Source of the DNA: Mucilaginibacter gracilis
GTDB taxonomy: Bacteria; Bacteroidota; Bacteroidia; Sphingobacteriales; Sphingobacteriaceae
Assembly (NCBI RefSeq): GCF_003633615.1
Contig: NZ_RBKU01000001.1
Location: forward strand, 3,472,001-3,536,000
Length of the DNA: 64,000 nt
Reading direction: 5' to 3'
Below are positions 24,638 to 34,699 of the stretch, in pieces. Made by a program: the position numbers and the translations under genes. Under the pieces are notes generated by a model, which saw only the letters and a list, made by a program, of their open reading frames with translations, was not told where the DNA came from and did not search any database. Positions within the stretch are counted from its first letter, which is position 1. Each line of letters opens with the position of its first letter.

Positions 24638-27600
24638 ATGAATTTTTGTTTACTCCATTCCCATTTCTGGTATAAGATCATGAGAATTACATTTAGCCAG
24701 TTATTGCTTGTTTTGCTGATGACCGGCATCACTTATTCAAAGCCAACGTCCGCGCAGGGGGTACTGAATAAAAAAATCAGTTTATCTGTGCAGAATAAAA
24801 CCCTTTCAGATGTTTTGACTTTGATGGCCAAAGCAAATCAAGTTGAATTTGTTTATAACCAGGACGTTATTACTGCAACCGACAGGATCTCGGTAAATTT
24901 CGCAAATAAAAATCTTAAAGAAGTATTGGATCAGTTATTGACGCAATACCATATCAGCTACCAGCTATTTAAAGATAAAGTAATTCTGATAGACGCCCAC
25001 CCGGCTGAAAGTAGTTCGATAGGTACGGCTGGTATCACCAGTGTTGCTGGTGTTGAGATCACCGGTAAAGTAATTGATGAAAAAAACGAAACCCTTATCG
25101 GGGTTAGCGTCACTATTAAGGGAACAACCAAGGGTACCATTACCGATGTTAATGGGAATTTTAAACTTACAGTTGCCAGCGTTAACGAGGATATACTGGT
25201 GTTTAAATACATTGGCTATGCCACGCTGGAGATTCCCGCTACAGGTAAATTACCGCTAACAATCAAAATGACGGCTGATTCCAAGTCGCTCAACGAAGTT
25301 ATCGTTGTTGGTTATGGCACTAAAAAGAAGAGCGACCTCACCGGAAGCATAGCCTCTTTAAGCGCCGACGAAATTGTGAAGTCAAAAGCACCCAACGCAC
25401 AGGAAGCGATACAAGGCAGGCTCCCGGGTGTGGATGTGAAACGCTCGTCGGGAAAGCCGGGGTCAGATATGACGGTGGAGATTCGGGGTGTTAACTCCAT
25501 TTACGGGAATACGCAACCGTTATACGTTGTTGATGGCATACCAGTATCCAGTATCAATGATATTAACCCCTCGGATATTGAACGGATGGACGTATTGAAG
25601 GATGCTTCGTCTACCGCCATCTTCGGTTCGCGCGGTGCCAATGGAGTGGTTATCGTAACTACCAAAAAGGGAACACGCGGCCAAACCAAAATTAACTATG
25701 ATGGCTATGTAGGCGTGGTAAATGCTTACAACCTGCCCCGTGTGATGACCGGCCCCGAATTTGTATCCTACGCCCGTGAGTTTTACAGCACCCTGGGTGC
25801 CAGTGTTACCCCGCAGGTTAATTATACCGATGCGCAGATATTTTCGCCAACCGAGCTGTCCAACATTGCCAGTGGCAATTACACCAACTGGGTTAACCTG
25901 ATCAAACAGAATGGCATTCAAACCAATCATAACCTTTCTATAACCGGTGGCGACGAAAAAACTACTTACTTCATGTCTACCGGTTACCAGGATTACCAGG
26001 GAGCCGTTAAAGTGGAGGATACCAAAAAATACACGCTTAAGGTAGGGATGGATAAAACAGTTAACAACTGGTTTAAAGTAGGCGCATCAATGTACGGTAC
26101 TTATGCCGATTATAATTTAGGAAGCGGCGAGGTTTTCCGCAGCGCCTACCGTTTAAGGCCTACAGGCAGCGCTTACAACGCAGATGGCAGTAACCGCTTT
26201 TTTGCTTACGAAACCGAAGCCCAGATTACCAACCCGCTTTTTGATCTGGAAAACGATTTAAGGGTAACGCAGTATGTACGGGTATTGCCCAATATTTATA
26301 CCGAGCTCAACCTCGTTAAAGGCCTTTCGTTCCGTTCTTCATTTACCCCCGATATTACTTTTCAACGTGCGGGCACTTATTCTGATCAGTTCTCAAAGAT
26401 CGGAGCAGGCACAAAACCCAGCTCGGCCACCAACAGCAGCAATCACATTTTTAATTATACGTTTGATAATTTGTTGGTGTACAATAAAATCATCAACGAT
26501 AATAACAAGTTTGATTTAACAGCAGGCACTTCATTAAACTACTACCAAACCGATAATAACCTCATCAGTGTATCCGGCCTGCCTTACCGCTCTTTGTGGT
26601 ACAATGTAAGCAGCGCTACGGCGGTAACCATTAACGGCACCACTATCCAGCCAACAACAACCGTTTCAAGCGGTTATACCAAGCAAACCGTGAGCTCCTT
26701 TTTCTTCAGGGGCAACTATACCTTTAAAAACAGGTATCTGCTAACGGTAACGGGCCGGGCCGATGGTAACTCCATCTTTGCCGATGGGCACAAATGGGGA
26801 TTCTTTCCTTCCGCAGCTTTAGGATGGATTGCCAGTAACGAAGACTTTATTAAAAACATATCCGCCATTAATTTCCTGAAATTTAAATTTAGCTACGGTC
26901 GTTCGGGTAATGCAGCGGTTAACTCTCTTTACTTTTCTCCCTATGTTACACAGTCGGCAGTGACAACAAGTTTCTATGATTTTAATGGTGCTACCGCCAA
27001 TGGCTCAGGTGTTTCGGCATTAGCCAACACAAACCTGACGTGGGAAAAAACAGCAGAATACAACGCGGGCTTAGAATTAAATGTACTGAAGAACCGCATA
27101 GGGCTTACATTCGATTACTACAATAAAACAGTTGAAGGAGCTATTACAAATGCACAGATACCTGCGGCCAACGGCTTTCCCACTGTAGTTGCTAATGTTG
27201 GCTCCATCCGTAACAGTGGTGTTGAGATTGGCCTGAATACAACCAACGTGAAGAGCAAAGATTTCGGCTGGACAACCAATATCAACTATTCGCATAACAA
27301 AAATCAAATTCTGGATTTGTTTGGCAATGGTGCCAACGATGTAGGCAACGCCAGGTTTATAGGGCAGAAAGTGCGTGTAATTTATAATTACAAAGTTATT
27401 GGTGTATGGCAAACCAGCGAAGCCGCACAAGCTGCTGTTTACGGCCAGAAACCAGGCCAGTATAAAATACAGGATACCAATAACGACGGTAAAATTACCG
27501 CCGACGACCGTGTGGTACTGGGCAGTGATATACCTGATTGGTTTGGCGGTATTACCAATACCTTCAATTATAAAGCGCTCGACCTGGGTTTTACCGTATA

Positions 27601-28009
27601 CACCCGCCAGGGCACGGTACAGCAAAGTACTTTTCTGGATCAGTTTATGAACCAGGACCAGGGCCGCGCCCGTTTCGGTGCTTATCAGCGCAGCTATTGG
27701 ACAGCCACCAACCCAAGCAATACCTGGGCAAACAACGCCCTCGAAACTGATGCCACCAGGAGAACTGCCGCTACTTATCAAAATTCATCTTACACCAAAA
27801 TAAGTAACATTACGCTGGGGTATACGCTGGCAAAAACAGCAGCCACTAAAATCGGTTTGAGTAATTTGAGGATTTACGCTACCGCATACAATCCATTCAT
27901 CTTCACCAAATTTATTGGCTGGGATCCCGAAACTGCCGACTTAAGCTCGTTCGGCCTGCAGGATTTTCGCACCCGTACTTTCATCTTGGGCGTTAACGTA
28001 ACCTTATAA
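24638..28009 (+). CDS. SusC-like TonB-dependent receptor with STN signalling domain
   Basis: A 1123-residue outer-membrane transporter. An alternative start, MRITFSQ, lies at 24680. The signal peptide ends around KPTSAQG. The STN domain follows (about 45-112, KISLSVQNKTLSDVLTLMAK), then a CarboxypepD_reg-like domain (about 143-225), then the plug with VIVVGYGTKKKSDLTGSIAS and DVLKDASSTAIFGSRGANGV, both hallmark SusC motifs. The barrel ends in TFILGVNVTL. It pairs with the SusD 26 bases downstream and signals through FecR. The glycosidases that follow suggest that its cargo is a plant- or mannose-derived oligosaccharide. Confidence 0.96.
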   Translation: MNFCLLHSHFWYKIMRITFSQLLLVLLMTGITYSKPTSAQGVLNKKISLSVQNKTLSDVLTLMAKANQVEFVYNQDVITATDRISVNFANKNLKEVLDQLLTQYHISYQLFKDKVILIDAHPAESSSIGTAGITSVAGVEITGKVIDEKNETLIGVSVTIKGTTKGTITDVNGNFKLTVASVNEDILVFKYIGYATLEIPATGKLPLTIKMTADSKSLNEVIVVGYGTKKKSDLTGSIASLSADEIVKSKAPNAQEAIQGRLPGVDVKRSSGKPGSDMTVEIRGVNSIYGNTQPLYVVDGIPVSSINDINPSDIERMDVLKDASSTAIFGSRGANGVVIVTTKKGTRGQTKINYDGYVGVVNAYNLPRVMTGPEFVSYAREFYSTLGASVTPQVNYTDAQIFSPTELSNIASGNYTNWVNLIKQNGIQTNHNLSITGGDEKTTYFMSTGYQDYQGAVKVEDTKKYTLKVGMDKTVNNWFKVGASMYGTYADYNLGSGEVFRSAYRLRPTGSAYNADGSNRFFAYETEAQITNPLFDLENDLRVTQYVRVLPNIYTELNLVKGLSFRSSFTPDITFQRAGTYSDQFSKIGAGTKPSSATNSSNHIFNYTFDNLLVYNKIINDNNKFDLTAGTSLNYYQTDNNLISVSGLPYRSLWYNVSSATAVTINGTTIQPTTTVSSGYTKQTVSSFFFRGNYTFKNRYLLTVTGRADGNSIFADGHKWGFFPSAALGWIASNEDFIKNISAINFLKFKFSYGRSGNAAVNSLYFSPYVTQSAVTTSFYDFNGATANGSGVSALANTNLTWEKTAEYNAGLELNVLKNRIGLTFDYYNKTVEGAITNAQIPAANGFPTVVANVGSIRNSGVEIGLNTTNVKSKDFGWTTNINYSHNKNQILDLFGNGANDVGNARFIGQKVRVIYNYKVIGVWQTSEAAQAAVYGQKPGQYKIQDTNNDGKITADDRVVLGSDIPDWFGGITNTFNYKALDLGFTVYTRQGTVQQSTFLDQFMNQDQGRARFGAYQRSYWTATNPSNTWANNALETDATRRTAATYQNSSYTKISNITLGYTLAKTAATKIGLSNLRIYATAYNPFIFTKFIGWDPETADLSSFGLQDFRTRTFILGVNVTL

Positions 28010-28034
28010 TTTCAACTTCATAGTATAAAATCAT

Positions 28035-29738
28035 ATGAAATACTCACAAAATAAAATACTATGGTTTGCGTGCCTAATCATAGTATCCTTCACATTCGGC
28101 TGTAAAAAATACCTGGAAGAAAGCAACCTGGGCAGCCAAACAGCCGAAACCTATTATATCACCCCATCCGGTTTTGAAGATCTGGTTAAATCAAATTACC
28201 CCAACCTACGCTTCCTGTTCGATAACAACACGCTTTACAACTTTGGTACCGATATTTTTTCGTCATACGCGGTTACCGATGTTGTTCCGCTAAATTCGTA
28301 CAACAGTTCGTTAAACTCATCCATAACCGATATTGATACTTATTGGAAACAGCTTTATTACGCCATAGGCACAACAAACAACACACTTTACTGGGCAACC
28401 CAGGTAAAAGGTATGGATGCCACAACGCTCAATACCCGTACCGGCGAAGCTAAGGCGCTTCGCGCTTATTACTATTATATGCTTGCCGAAACATTTGGCG
28501 ATGTACCGCTGGTTTTGGAGCGGGCTACTTCGGCCAGTGTATCTTTCACCCGGACTCCGGAACAGCAGGTATACGTGCAGATTATTAAAGACCTCACCGA
28601 GGCTATTGCTGCGCTGCCCATTACAACAACCGACCAGGGAAGAGTAACCAAAGGGTTTGCACAACATTTGCTCGCCAAAGTTTACCTAACACGCGGCTAT
28701 AAAACTTATGGCGGCGGCACGGCCGATTTTACTCAGGCGGCTACACTGGCCGAAAACCTCATCACAACCGGCCCTTATTCGTTAAGGCCAACGTTCTCAT
28801 CATTATTTGATCCCACTGTTGCCAACTTTCAGATCAATTCCGAAGTTATTTTCTCTGTTCAATACAGCACCAATGCGGCAACCAATCCCGTTTATTATCT
28901 GGGCAAGGCACAAACTACGCCTATCGTGGGCAATAACCTGCATCAAAATTTTCTTTGGGAAACCAACCCAATATCTGTCATCGGGAGGAGTGCGCTGTAC
29001 AATAAAGCTATTGTAACTAACGCCGTTCCTGATCCGTATTTTTTTACCCTTTTTGATAAAGCGCGCGATAGCCGTTATCAGGCCACAGTTTGGAACGCAC
29101 TTATTGCACAGGCTGCCGGAACCGTTAATGGCAAAACCTTTGCTGTAGGCGATACGGTTATCTATTATCCCGATGTTGCTTTTACAGCGGTACAGAAAGC
29201 AGCAAAAAAATACTTTGTGTTTAACCCCGACGAATATCATTCGTCTCCTTTTTCCGGTTTGACCAGAACCTACCCTCAATTCAAAAAATTCCGTGAATTA
29301 AATCTGGCATACACAGATAATAGCGGCACCAGAGATACTTATGTATTTAGATTGGGTGAAACTTATCTGATAGCTGCGGAAGCGTATTTACAGGCCGGAA
29401 ATTTAAGCAAAGCACTTCAATACTATAATGCGATGAGAACTCGGGCCGCTAAAACTGGTATCAACCCGGGTAGCGGCGTTGCTTATGCTACAGAAATGCA
29501 GGCGAGTACATTAACACTCGACGATATACTGGACGAAAGAGCACGAGAACTAACTGGCGAAGAATTAAGGTGGTTTGAGCTAAAACGGACAGGTAAACTA
29601 CTGTCGCGCACATTAGCTTTTAATGATGAAGCAAAAGCTACAAACGCCCTCAAGTCGTTCCACTTACTGCGCCCTATTCCTCAGTCACAAATTGACCTTA
29701 ACCGCGGTGCGTCATTCCCGCAAAATCCAGGTTATTAA
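28035..29738 (+). CDS. SusD/RagB-type outer membrane lipoprotein
   Basis: A 567-residue lipoprotein. The signal peptide ends in FTFGC followed by KKYLEES (lipid-bearing Cys near residue 23). SusD features are the N-terminal helix region, GEAKALRAYYYYMLAETFGD with DVPLVLE following, the TPR-like ETYLIAAEAYLQAGNLSKAL, and the C-terminal LDDILDERARELTGEELRWF with a closing LLRPIPQSQIDLN. It would capture glycan for the preceding SusC. A strong hairpin separates it from the downstream hydrolase genes. Confidence 0.96.
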   Translation: MKYSQNKILWFACLIIVSFTFGCKKYLEESNLGSQTAETYYITPSGFEDLVKSNYPNLRFLFDNNTLYNFGTDIFSSYAVTDVVPLNSYNSSLNSSITDIDTYWKQLYYAIGTTNNTLYWATQVKGMDATTLNTRTGEAKALRAYYYYMLAETFGDVPLVLERATSASVSFTRTPEQQVYVQIIKDLTEAIAALPITTTDQGRVTKGFAQHLLAKVYLTRGYKTYGGGTADFTQAATLAENLITTGPYSLRPTFSSLFDPTVANFQINSEVIFSVQYSTNAATNPVYYLGKAQTTPIVGNNLHQNFLWETNPISVIGRSALYNKAIVTNAVPDPYFFTLFDKARDSRYQATVWNALIAQAAGTVNGKTFAVGDTVIYYPDVAFTAVQKAAKKYFVFNPDEYHSSPFSGLTRTYPQFKKFRELNLAYTDNSGTRDTYVFRLGETYLIAAEAYLQAGNLSKALQYYNAMRTRAAKTGINPGSGVAYATEMQASTLTLDDILDERARELTGEELRWFELKRTGKLLSRTLAFNDEAKATNALKSFHLLRPIPQSQIDLNRGASFPQNPGY

Positions 29739-29753
29739 ACATGCGATGAATTC

Positions 29754-29783
29754 CGGAGGTGCATCTTATTTGATGCACCTCCG
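29754..29783 (+). terminator. Strong hairpin between susD and the GH28 gene (terminator or attenuator)
   Basis: A perfect 12-bp stem, CGGAGGTGCATC with GATGCACCTCCG, and a 6-base loop are followed by ATTTTGA, a short T run. It lies in the 73-base gap between susD and the GH28 gene. It probably ends part of the transcription, so that the transport genes are expressed more strongly than the hydrolases. Confidence 0.7.
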
Positions 29784-29811
29784 ATTTTGATCATTTAAAC
29801 CTAAATTAACT

Positions 29812-31326
29812 ATGAAAGTAATGTTATTAAGTTGGTTGCTGGCCTTTGGCACCTTATGTGTATACGGCCAAAAGCAGGATTACGATATTTTAAAATACGG
29901 AGCCAAACCAGGTATGAGTATTAATAACCAGATTGCGATTCAGAAGGCGATTGATGCAGCTTCAAAAACAGGTGGTAGGGTGGTAGTACCTGCCGGCAAT
30001 TTTGTTACCGCACCCGTTCACATGAAAAGTTCTGTAGAGCTTTATTTGGCCCCCGATGCGATACTTTACGGCAGCACTAACCGGCTCGACTACAGTGAAA
30101 ATGCCATGGCAGTTATCCGTGCCCAGGGCGTACACGATATAGCCATAACGGGCAAAGGAACGATCAATGGACAAGGGCGCGACGTGGTTGAAAACTTTTT
30201 GGAATTATTGCGTGCCGGCAAATTGACCGATGACCAGTATTTAAATAAACGCCCGAGCGAGTTTGGAAGGCCTAATATTATTTATTTTATTGATTGTGAA
30301 CGCGTTAAAGTTACTGGTGTCACTTTAAGAAATGCGGCCAGTTGGGTTCAGGATTATAAGCAGTGCAAAGACATAGTGATAGACAGCATCAAAGTGCACA
30401 GCAATGAATACTGGAATAACGACGGTATAGATATTGTTGATTGCAAAAATGTAAAGATAACCAATAGCATTTTTAATGCGGCAGACGATGCCATCTGCAT
30501 CAAGTCTGAAACCAGGGGGCAAATCTGCGAAAATGTGTGGATTGAAAATTGTGTCGCCCGTTCGAGCGCTAACGGCTTTAAAATTGGCACGGGTTCACTA
30601 GGCGGGTTTAAAAACATTACCGTAAAAAACCTTACGGTTTACGATACCTATCGCTCCGCAGTAGCCATTGAAACGGTTGATGGCGGCAGTTTACAGGATG
30701 TTCATGTGAGCCACGTGAGAGGTATAAATACAGGTAACGCGATATTTATCAGGCTGGGCCATCGTAATAACGACGAGGTGTACAGCACTATTTCAAACGT
30801 ATCCATCGATGATATTAAGGTGGAGGTGCCAAGTGGAAAACCCGATATCGGTTATCCGGTTGAGGGTCCGCCGCCAAAGGTTGCTCCTCATAATCTGGTG
30901 CCTGCTTCTATTACAGGTTTACCCGGGCACCGCGTTCAAAACGTTTCGATCTCTAACGTCGAGATTAGTTACGGCGGCGGTGCTAAGAGGGAAGTAGCGC
31001 ATATCGGCATCGACTCTTTATCCTCAGTGACGGAAAACGCCGCCGGATACCCGGAGTTTACGATGTTTGGGGAGTTGCCCGCCTGGGCGCTTTATATAAG
31101 GCATGCCGAAGACATCAAGATCAGCAATTTTAAGGTTGCTTTAAAAGGGCCCGACTTTCGTCCTGCACTGGTTTTTGATGATGTTTGGGGCCTTACGCTG
31201 CAAAAGGCCTATTTGCCCCTAACAGCTCCAACACCTGCCATCGTTTATAAAAACACCGGCAAAATCATCAGTAAAGATATCGCCTTGCCTCAGGGAAACC
31301 AAAGTGTAGTAACCCTCGAGAAATAA
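29812..31326 (+). CDS. GH28-family glycoside hydrolase (polygalacturonase-like)
   Basis: A 504-residue exported protein with a signal peptide (about 1-19, LCVYGQ) and a right-handed beta-helix. The N-terminal signature DYDILKYGAKPGMSINNQIA is typical of pectate-lyase-fold hydrolases. The catalytic blocks are WNNDGIDIVDCKNV (NxD), NAADDAICIKS (DD) near residue 225, and SANGFKIGTGSLGG in place of the classical G-H-G-x-x-x-G. A later segment, YRSAVAIETVDGG, replaces the R-x-K motif. GH28 enzymes hydrolyse galacturonan or rhamnogalacturonan. The missing His in the third block suggests a specificity other than plain polygalacturonase. It is the first hydrolase after susD. Confidence 0.88.
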   Translation: MKVMLLSWLLAFGTLCVYGQKQDYDILKYGAKPGMSINNQIAIQKAIDAASKTGGRVVVPAGNFVTAPVHMKSSVELYLAPDAILYGSTNRLDYSENAMAVIRAQGVHDIAITGKGTINGQGRDVVENFLELLRAGKLTDDQYLNKRPSEFGRPNIIYFIDCERVKVTGVTLRNAASWVQDYKQCKDIVIDSIKVHSNEYWNNDGIDIVDCKNVKITNSIFNAADDAICIKSETRGQICENVWIENCVARSSANGFKIGTGSLGGFKNITVKNLTVYDTYRSAVAIETVDGGSLQDVHVSHVRGINTGNAIFIRLGHRNNDEVYSTISNVSIDDIKVEVPSGKPDIGYPVEGPPPKVAPHNLVPASITGLPGHRVQNVSISNVEISYGGGAKREVAHIGIDSLSSVTENAAGYPEFTMFGELPAWALYIRHAEDIKISNFKVALKGPDFRPALVFDDVWGLTLQKAYLPLTAPTPAIVYKNTGKIISKDIALPQGNQSVVTLEK

Positions 31327-31344
31327 TAAAGAATCTATTATCAA

Positions 31345-33639
31345 ATGAATATAATTTATTGCCGATTAGTTTGTAACCTGAGTTTGCTGTTTATCTTCAG
31401 CCTAAGCTCAAAAGGTCAAAACCTTGTCCAATACGTACAGCCAATGGCCGGTACCGGTGTGGCTACTACACCGGCGGCACTTAAGCATGGCGAAGGTTTT
31501 GCACTTTTTGCAAATACTATACCAGCTGTAACAACACCATTTGCCATGACCCAATGGACACCGCAAACCCAATCCTCCGAAAGTAAATGCGTGCCCCCTT
31601 ATTATTATAAAGACGATCACTTTACCGGTTTTCGCGGATCGCATTGGTTAAGCGGCTCCTGTACCCAGGATTATGGCAGTGTAACCATTATGCCCATCAG
31701 CGGCAAGTTAAAAACACTCGTCGCTGATTACACGGCGAAGTTTTCTCACGATGACGAAACATCATCGCCTTACCTATATAGCATCAATATAAAAGCTTAT
31801 CGATTACATGCATCGGTTACATCAACCGCAAGAAGCGCAATTATGTTGTTTACTGCTGATAAGGCCGACAGTGTTTACCTGCTGATTACGCCCAACAGCG
31901 ATTATAACCAGGGCCATATTAAAGTGGATGCAGCTAATGGAGAAGTAACCGGTTATAACCCGGTACACCGCATTTATCAGGGATGGGGTAAAGAGGCTGG
32001 TTTTAGTGGCTATTTTGTTATTAAAATTGATAAAACAATTGGTAACAGCGGAACTTTTGCGGGCGATAAAGTATTTATGGATAACAGCATCAGTAATCAA
32101 AAGAGTATTGGTGCTTATCTTGGTTTTAAAATGAAGGCAGGCGAATCGCTCCGTATACGCGTCGGCACGTCGTTCAGCAGTGTTGAGGGTGCCCGCAAAA
32201 ACCTGCAGGCCGAAATACCCGAATGGAATTTCGATGCTATTGCTGCTAAAAGTAAAGCTACCTGGGAAAGATCTTTATCCCAGATAGGGCTCAAAACTTC
32301 GTCGGAAAAAGATAAACGGATATTCTATACCTCGTTTTATCACACCATGCAACAGCCAAGGTTATATAATGACGTTGATGGCGCCTATCCTAAGTTTGCA
32401 TCTGATCATCAACTGGCTAAACTTAAAAGTGGGAACTATTATGATGATTTTTCGTTATGGGATACCTACAGAGCCCATTTGCCCTTGTTTGAGTTATTGC
32501 AGCCGGAAGTGGTAAACAACGTTGCCAACTCATTAATACTGAAAGGGCAGCAAGGTGGTTGGTTGCCAATTTTCCCCTGTTGGAACAGCTATACGTCCGA
32601 AATGATTGGCGATCATTGCAGCTCGGTTATCTCTTCTGCCTATTTGAAGGGGATAGGCAATTTTGATGTAAAGGAGGCTTATCGGTTAATGCGCCAAAAT
32701 GCCTTTGATACGCCAGCTTTAAAAGCCGATTACATTGAAGGTAAAGGCCGCAGGGCGCTGGATAGCTATCTTAAATACCATTATATCCCGGTAGAAGACA
32801 GCGTACCGGATGCATTTCATAAAAAAGAACAGGTTAGCCGTACCCTGGAATATGCTTATGACGACTACGCGCTTGCCATGATGGCTAAAAAACTAGGAAA
32901 AATTGCCGATTATAAACAACTAATTAAACGCGCCGCATATTATAAAAATGTGTTTGACCACACTACTGGCATGGTGCGCGGGAGACATGCCGATGGTAGC
33001 TGGGTTAAACCCTATCTGCCTGACGGTAAGGCTTACTATATTACAGAGGGGACGCCCAGGCAATACACATTTTATGTGCCACAAGACGTAACAGGTTTAG
33101 CCCAATTAATGGGCGGACGCAAAAAACTGGAAAATGAATTAGATAGTATTTTTAATAAAAATGAATACTGGCACGGAAATGAACCAGGCCACCAGATACC
33201 GTTTATGTATAATTTTACAAGTTCGCCCTGGAAAACACAAAAACAGGTTCGTGATATATTGAACAGGGAATACGGCGACGGCCCTGGAGGCCTAAGTGGC
33301 AACGATGATGCCGGCCAAATGTCGGCCTGGTATATGTTTGCGGCAATGGGCCTGTATCCGTTAAACCCGGTATCGGGCCAATACTTAATATGTTCACCTA
33401 TTTTTGATCAGGTTTCTATCCGCTTACCTAACGGTAAAGTGTTTTTAATAACAGCTCATAAAACCAGCAAAGCGGCTATTTATATACATGAGGTAAGATT
33501 AAACGGACGGAAGATGCCGAACAATTATATAAAATACACAGATGTTATAAAAGGCGGTAAACTTGATATTGAAATGCAGGATAAACCCGATAAACATTGG
33601 GCAAACAAGGCATTGAATCAACCTCAAGGCTGTCGTTAA
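31345..33639 (+). CDS. GH92-family alpha-mannosidase
   Basis: A 764-residue exported enzyme with a signal peptide ending near SSKGQ (about residue 25). Family hallmarks are the N-terminal block YVQPMAGTGV, the segment HFTGFRGSHWLSGS, LWDTYRAHLPLFELLQPEVV in the (alpha/alpha)6 barrel, the active-site region GNEPGHQIPFMYNF, and the C-terminal GNDDAGQMSAWYMFAAMGLY, whose acidic residues are catalytic in GH92. GH92 enzymes are calcium-dependent exo-acting alpha-mannosidases (often 1,2-linkages). It lies 18 bases after the GH28 gene in the same transcription unit. The pairing suggests a substrate carrying both uronic acid and mannose, or two substrates, but this cannot be settled here. Confidence 0.92.
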   Translation: MNIIYCRLVCNLSLLFIFSLSSKGQNLVQYVQPMAGTGVATTPAALKHGEGFALFANTIPAVTTPFAMTQWTPQTQSSESKCVPPYYYKDDHFTGFRGSHWLSGSCTQDYGSVTIMPISGKLKTLVADYTAKFSHDDETSSPYLYSINIKAYRLHASVTSTARSAIMLFTADKADSVYLLITPNSDYNQGHIKVDAANGEVTGYNPVHRIYQGWGKEAGFSGYFVIKIDKTIGNSGTFAGDKVFMDNSISNQKSIGAYLGFKMKAGESLRIRVGTSFSSVEGARKNLQAEIPEWNFDAIAAKSKATWERSLSQIGLKTSSEKDKRIFYTSFYHTMQQPRLYNDVDGAYPKFASDHQLAKLKSGNYYDDFSLWDTYRAHLPLFELLQPEVVNNVANSLILKGQQGGWLPIFPCWNSYTSEMIGDHCSSVISSAYLKGIGNFDVKEAYRLMRQNAFDTPALKADYIEGKGRRALDSYLKYHYIPVEDSVPDAFHKKEQVSRTLEYAYDDYALAMMAKKLGKIADYKQLIKRAAYYKNVFDHTTGMVRGRHADGSWVKPYLPDGKAYYITEGTPRQYTFYVPQDVTGLAQLMGGRKKLENELDSIFNKNEYWHGNEPGHQIPFMYNFTSSPWKTQKQVRDILNREYGDGPGGLSGNDDAGQMSAWYMFAAMGLYPLNPVSGQYLICSPIFDQVSIRLPNGKVFLITAHKTSKAAIYIHEVRLNGRKMPNNYIKYTDVIKGGKLDIEMQDKPDKHWANKALNQPQGCR

Positions 33640-33766
33640 CCACCGGCTGCCCGTTAAAATGGCAAATAATTTCTATATCCTATTAAGCAATTTATGAAAA
33701 CAGGCATTTAGTGTTATGGCGGTTAATTCCTAAACGGCTATAATACCTGTTTTCCAATTCGGTGGC

Positions 33767-34687
33767 TTATGTAATATAAAATGAGTTAATGGGTTCATTA
33801 TCAACTGCCGGCATATCTTCGATTTCTGCAATGCTTCGCTCGATATTGGCCGACATGGCATCGAGGGCCAGATCATTGGGCATATTTCCGAAGGGATCTT
33901 CCAATTCATCGGCAATAGCCTCCAAAGCCGTAAATGTGTAGGCAACGAAGGTAATAATAAACGGCGCAAACCAACCCAGGGGACCGGCAAAACCTAAGGG
34001 TAGCAAAAAACAATAGATATAAATGGTGCGGTGGAGTAATACATCATAAGAGAACGGTATGGGTGTACCGGCAATACGCTCACAGCCACCAATGATGTCA
34101 GAAAAGTTAGCCAGGTTCCTGTCCATGGCAGCCTGTAAAATGGTATCTATAGAGCCGCGTAACCGCCAACCATTAATCCGTGTGCCAAGTTCCCTCATAA
34201 TCAACACCGGCTTATACGCTACATTTTCCAGCTTTTCTGCCATCTCAAGTCCAAGCAGCTTGCGCAACTCCGGCATCGCGTCTGTGTGGCGTAACTGGTG
34301 ATTAAGCGCGTAGGCCATAGCTGCCATTTGCCTGATGAATACTAATTTTTCTGACCTGTGCTGTTCGTCATTAGGGATAAAATTATGCACCTGCTGAGCT
34401 AGTGAGCGGGTATCGTTTAGCAAGGCTCCCCAAAGCTTTCTGCCCTCCCAAAACCTGTCGTAGCTTACGGTGTTCCTAAATCCGAGAAATATGGCCAGCG
34501 CTATACCAAATATGGTATAAATATTGGTCGAGAGTTCGCCATGAACCCTGTCCAGGTCTGATTTGAAATAAACAACAATTGCGGTAAAGGCGAAAAGCAC
34601 GCTGAGGCGAGGCAGCAGTTGCGGTAAGACCGATCCTCTCCAAACGAATAGCATCGCGAACCAGTTCTTTTTTTTTCTGATGATCAT
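33767..34687 (-). CDS. Bestrophin-family membrane channel (UPF0187)
   Basis: A 306-residue inner-membrane protein. The N-terminal WFAMLFVWRGSVLPQLLPRL is followed by two membrane helices (about 25-48 and 60-85) with FLGFRNTVSYDRFWEGRKLW, the defining bestrophin motif. Two more membrane helices lie near 205-245, around FLLPLGFAGPLGWFAPF. The acidic block LEDPFGNMPNDLAL is the conserved C-terminal signature. Bacterial bestrophins are pentameric ion channels. It ends with a polar tail. No obvious functional tie to the divergent or flanking genes is seen. Confidence 0.93.
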   Translation of the reverse strand: MIIRKKKNWFAMLFVWRGSVLPQLLPRLSVLFAFTAIVVYFKSDLDRVHGELSTNIYTIFGIALAIFLGFRNTVSYDRFWEGRKLWGALLNDTRSLAQQVHNFIPNDEQHRSEKLVFIRQMAAMAYALNHQLRHTDAMPELRKLLGLEMAEKLENVAYKPVLIMRELGTRINGWRLRGSIDTILQAAMDRNLANFSDIIGGCERIAGTPIPFSYDVLLHRTIYIYCFLLPLGFAGPLGWFAPFIITFVAYTFTALEAIADELEDPFGNMPNDLALDAMSANIERSIAEIEDMPAVDNEPINSFYIT

Positions 34688-34699
34688 AGTTGGATTACT

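Noticed and set aside
27077..27781. A 234-codon open frame antisense to susC
   Set aside because: It lies entirely inside a well-supported SusC barrel, has no family resemblance and no promoter, and is explained by codon bias of the sense gene.
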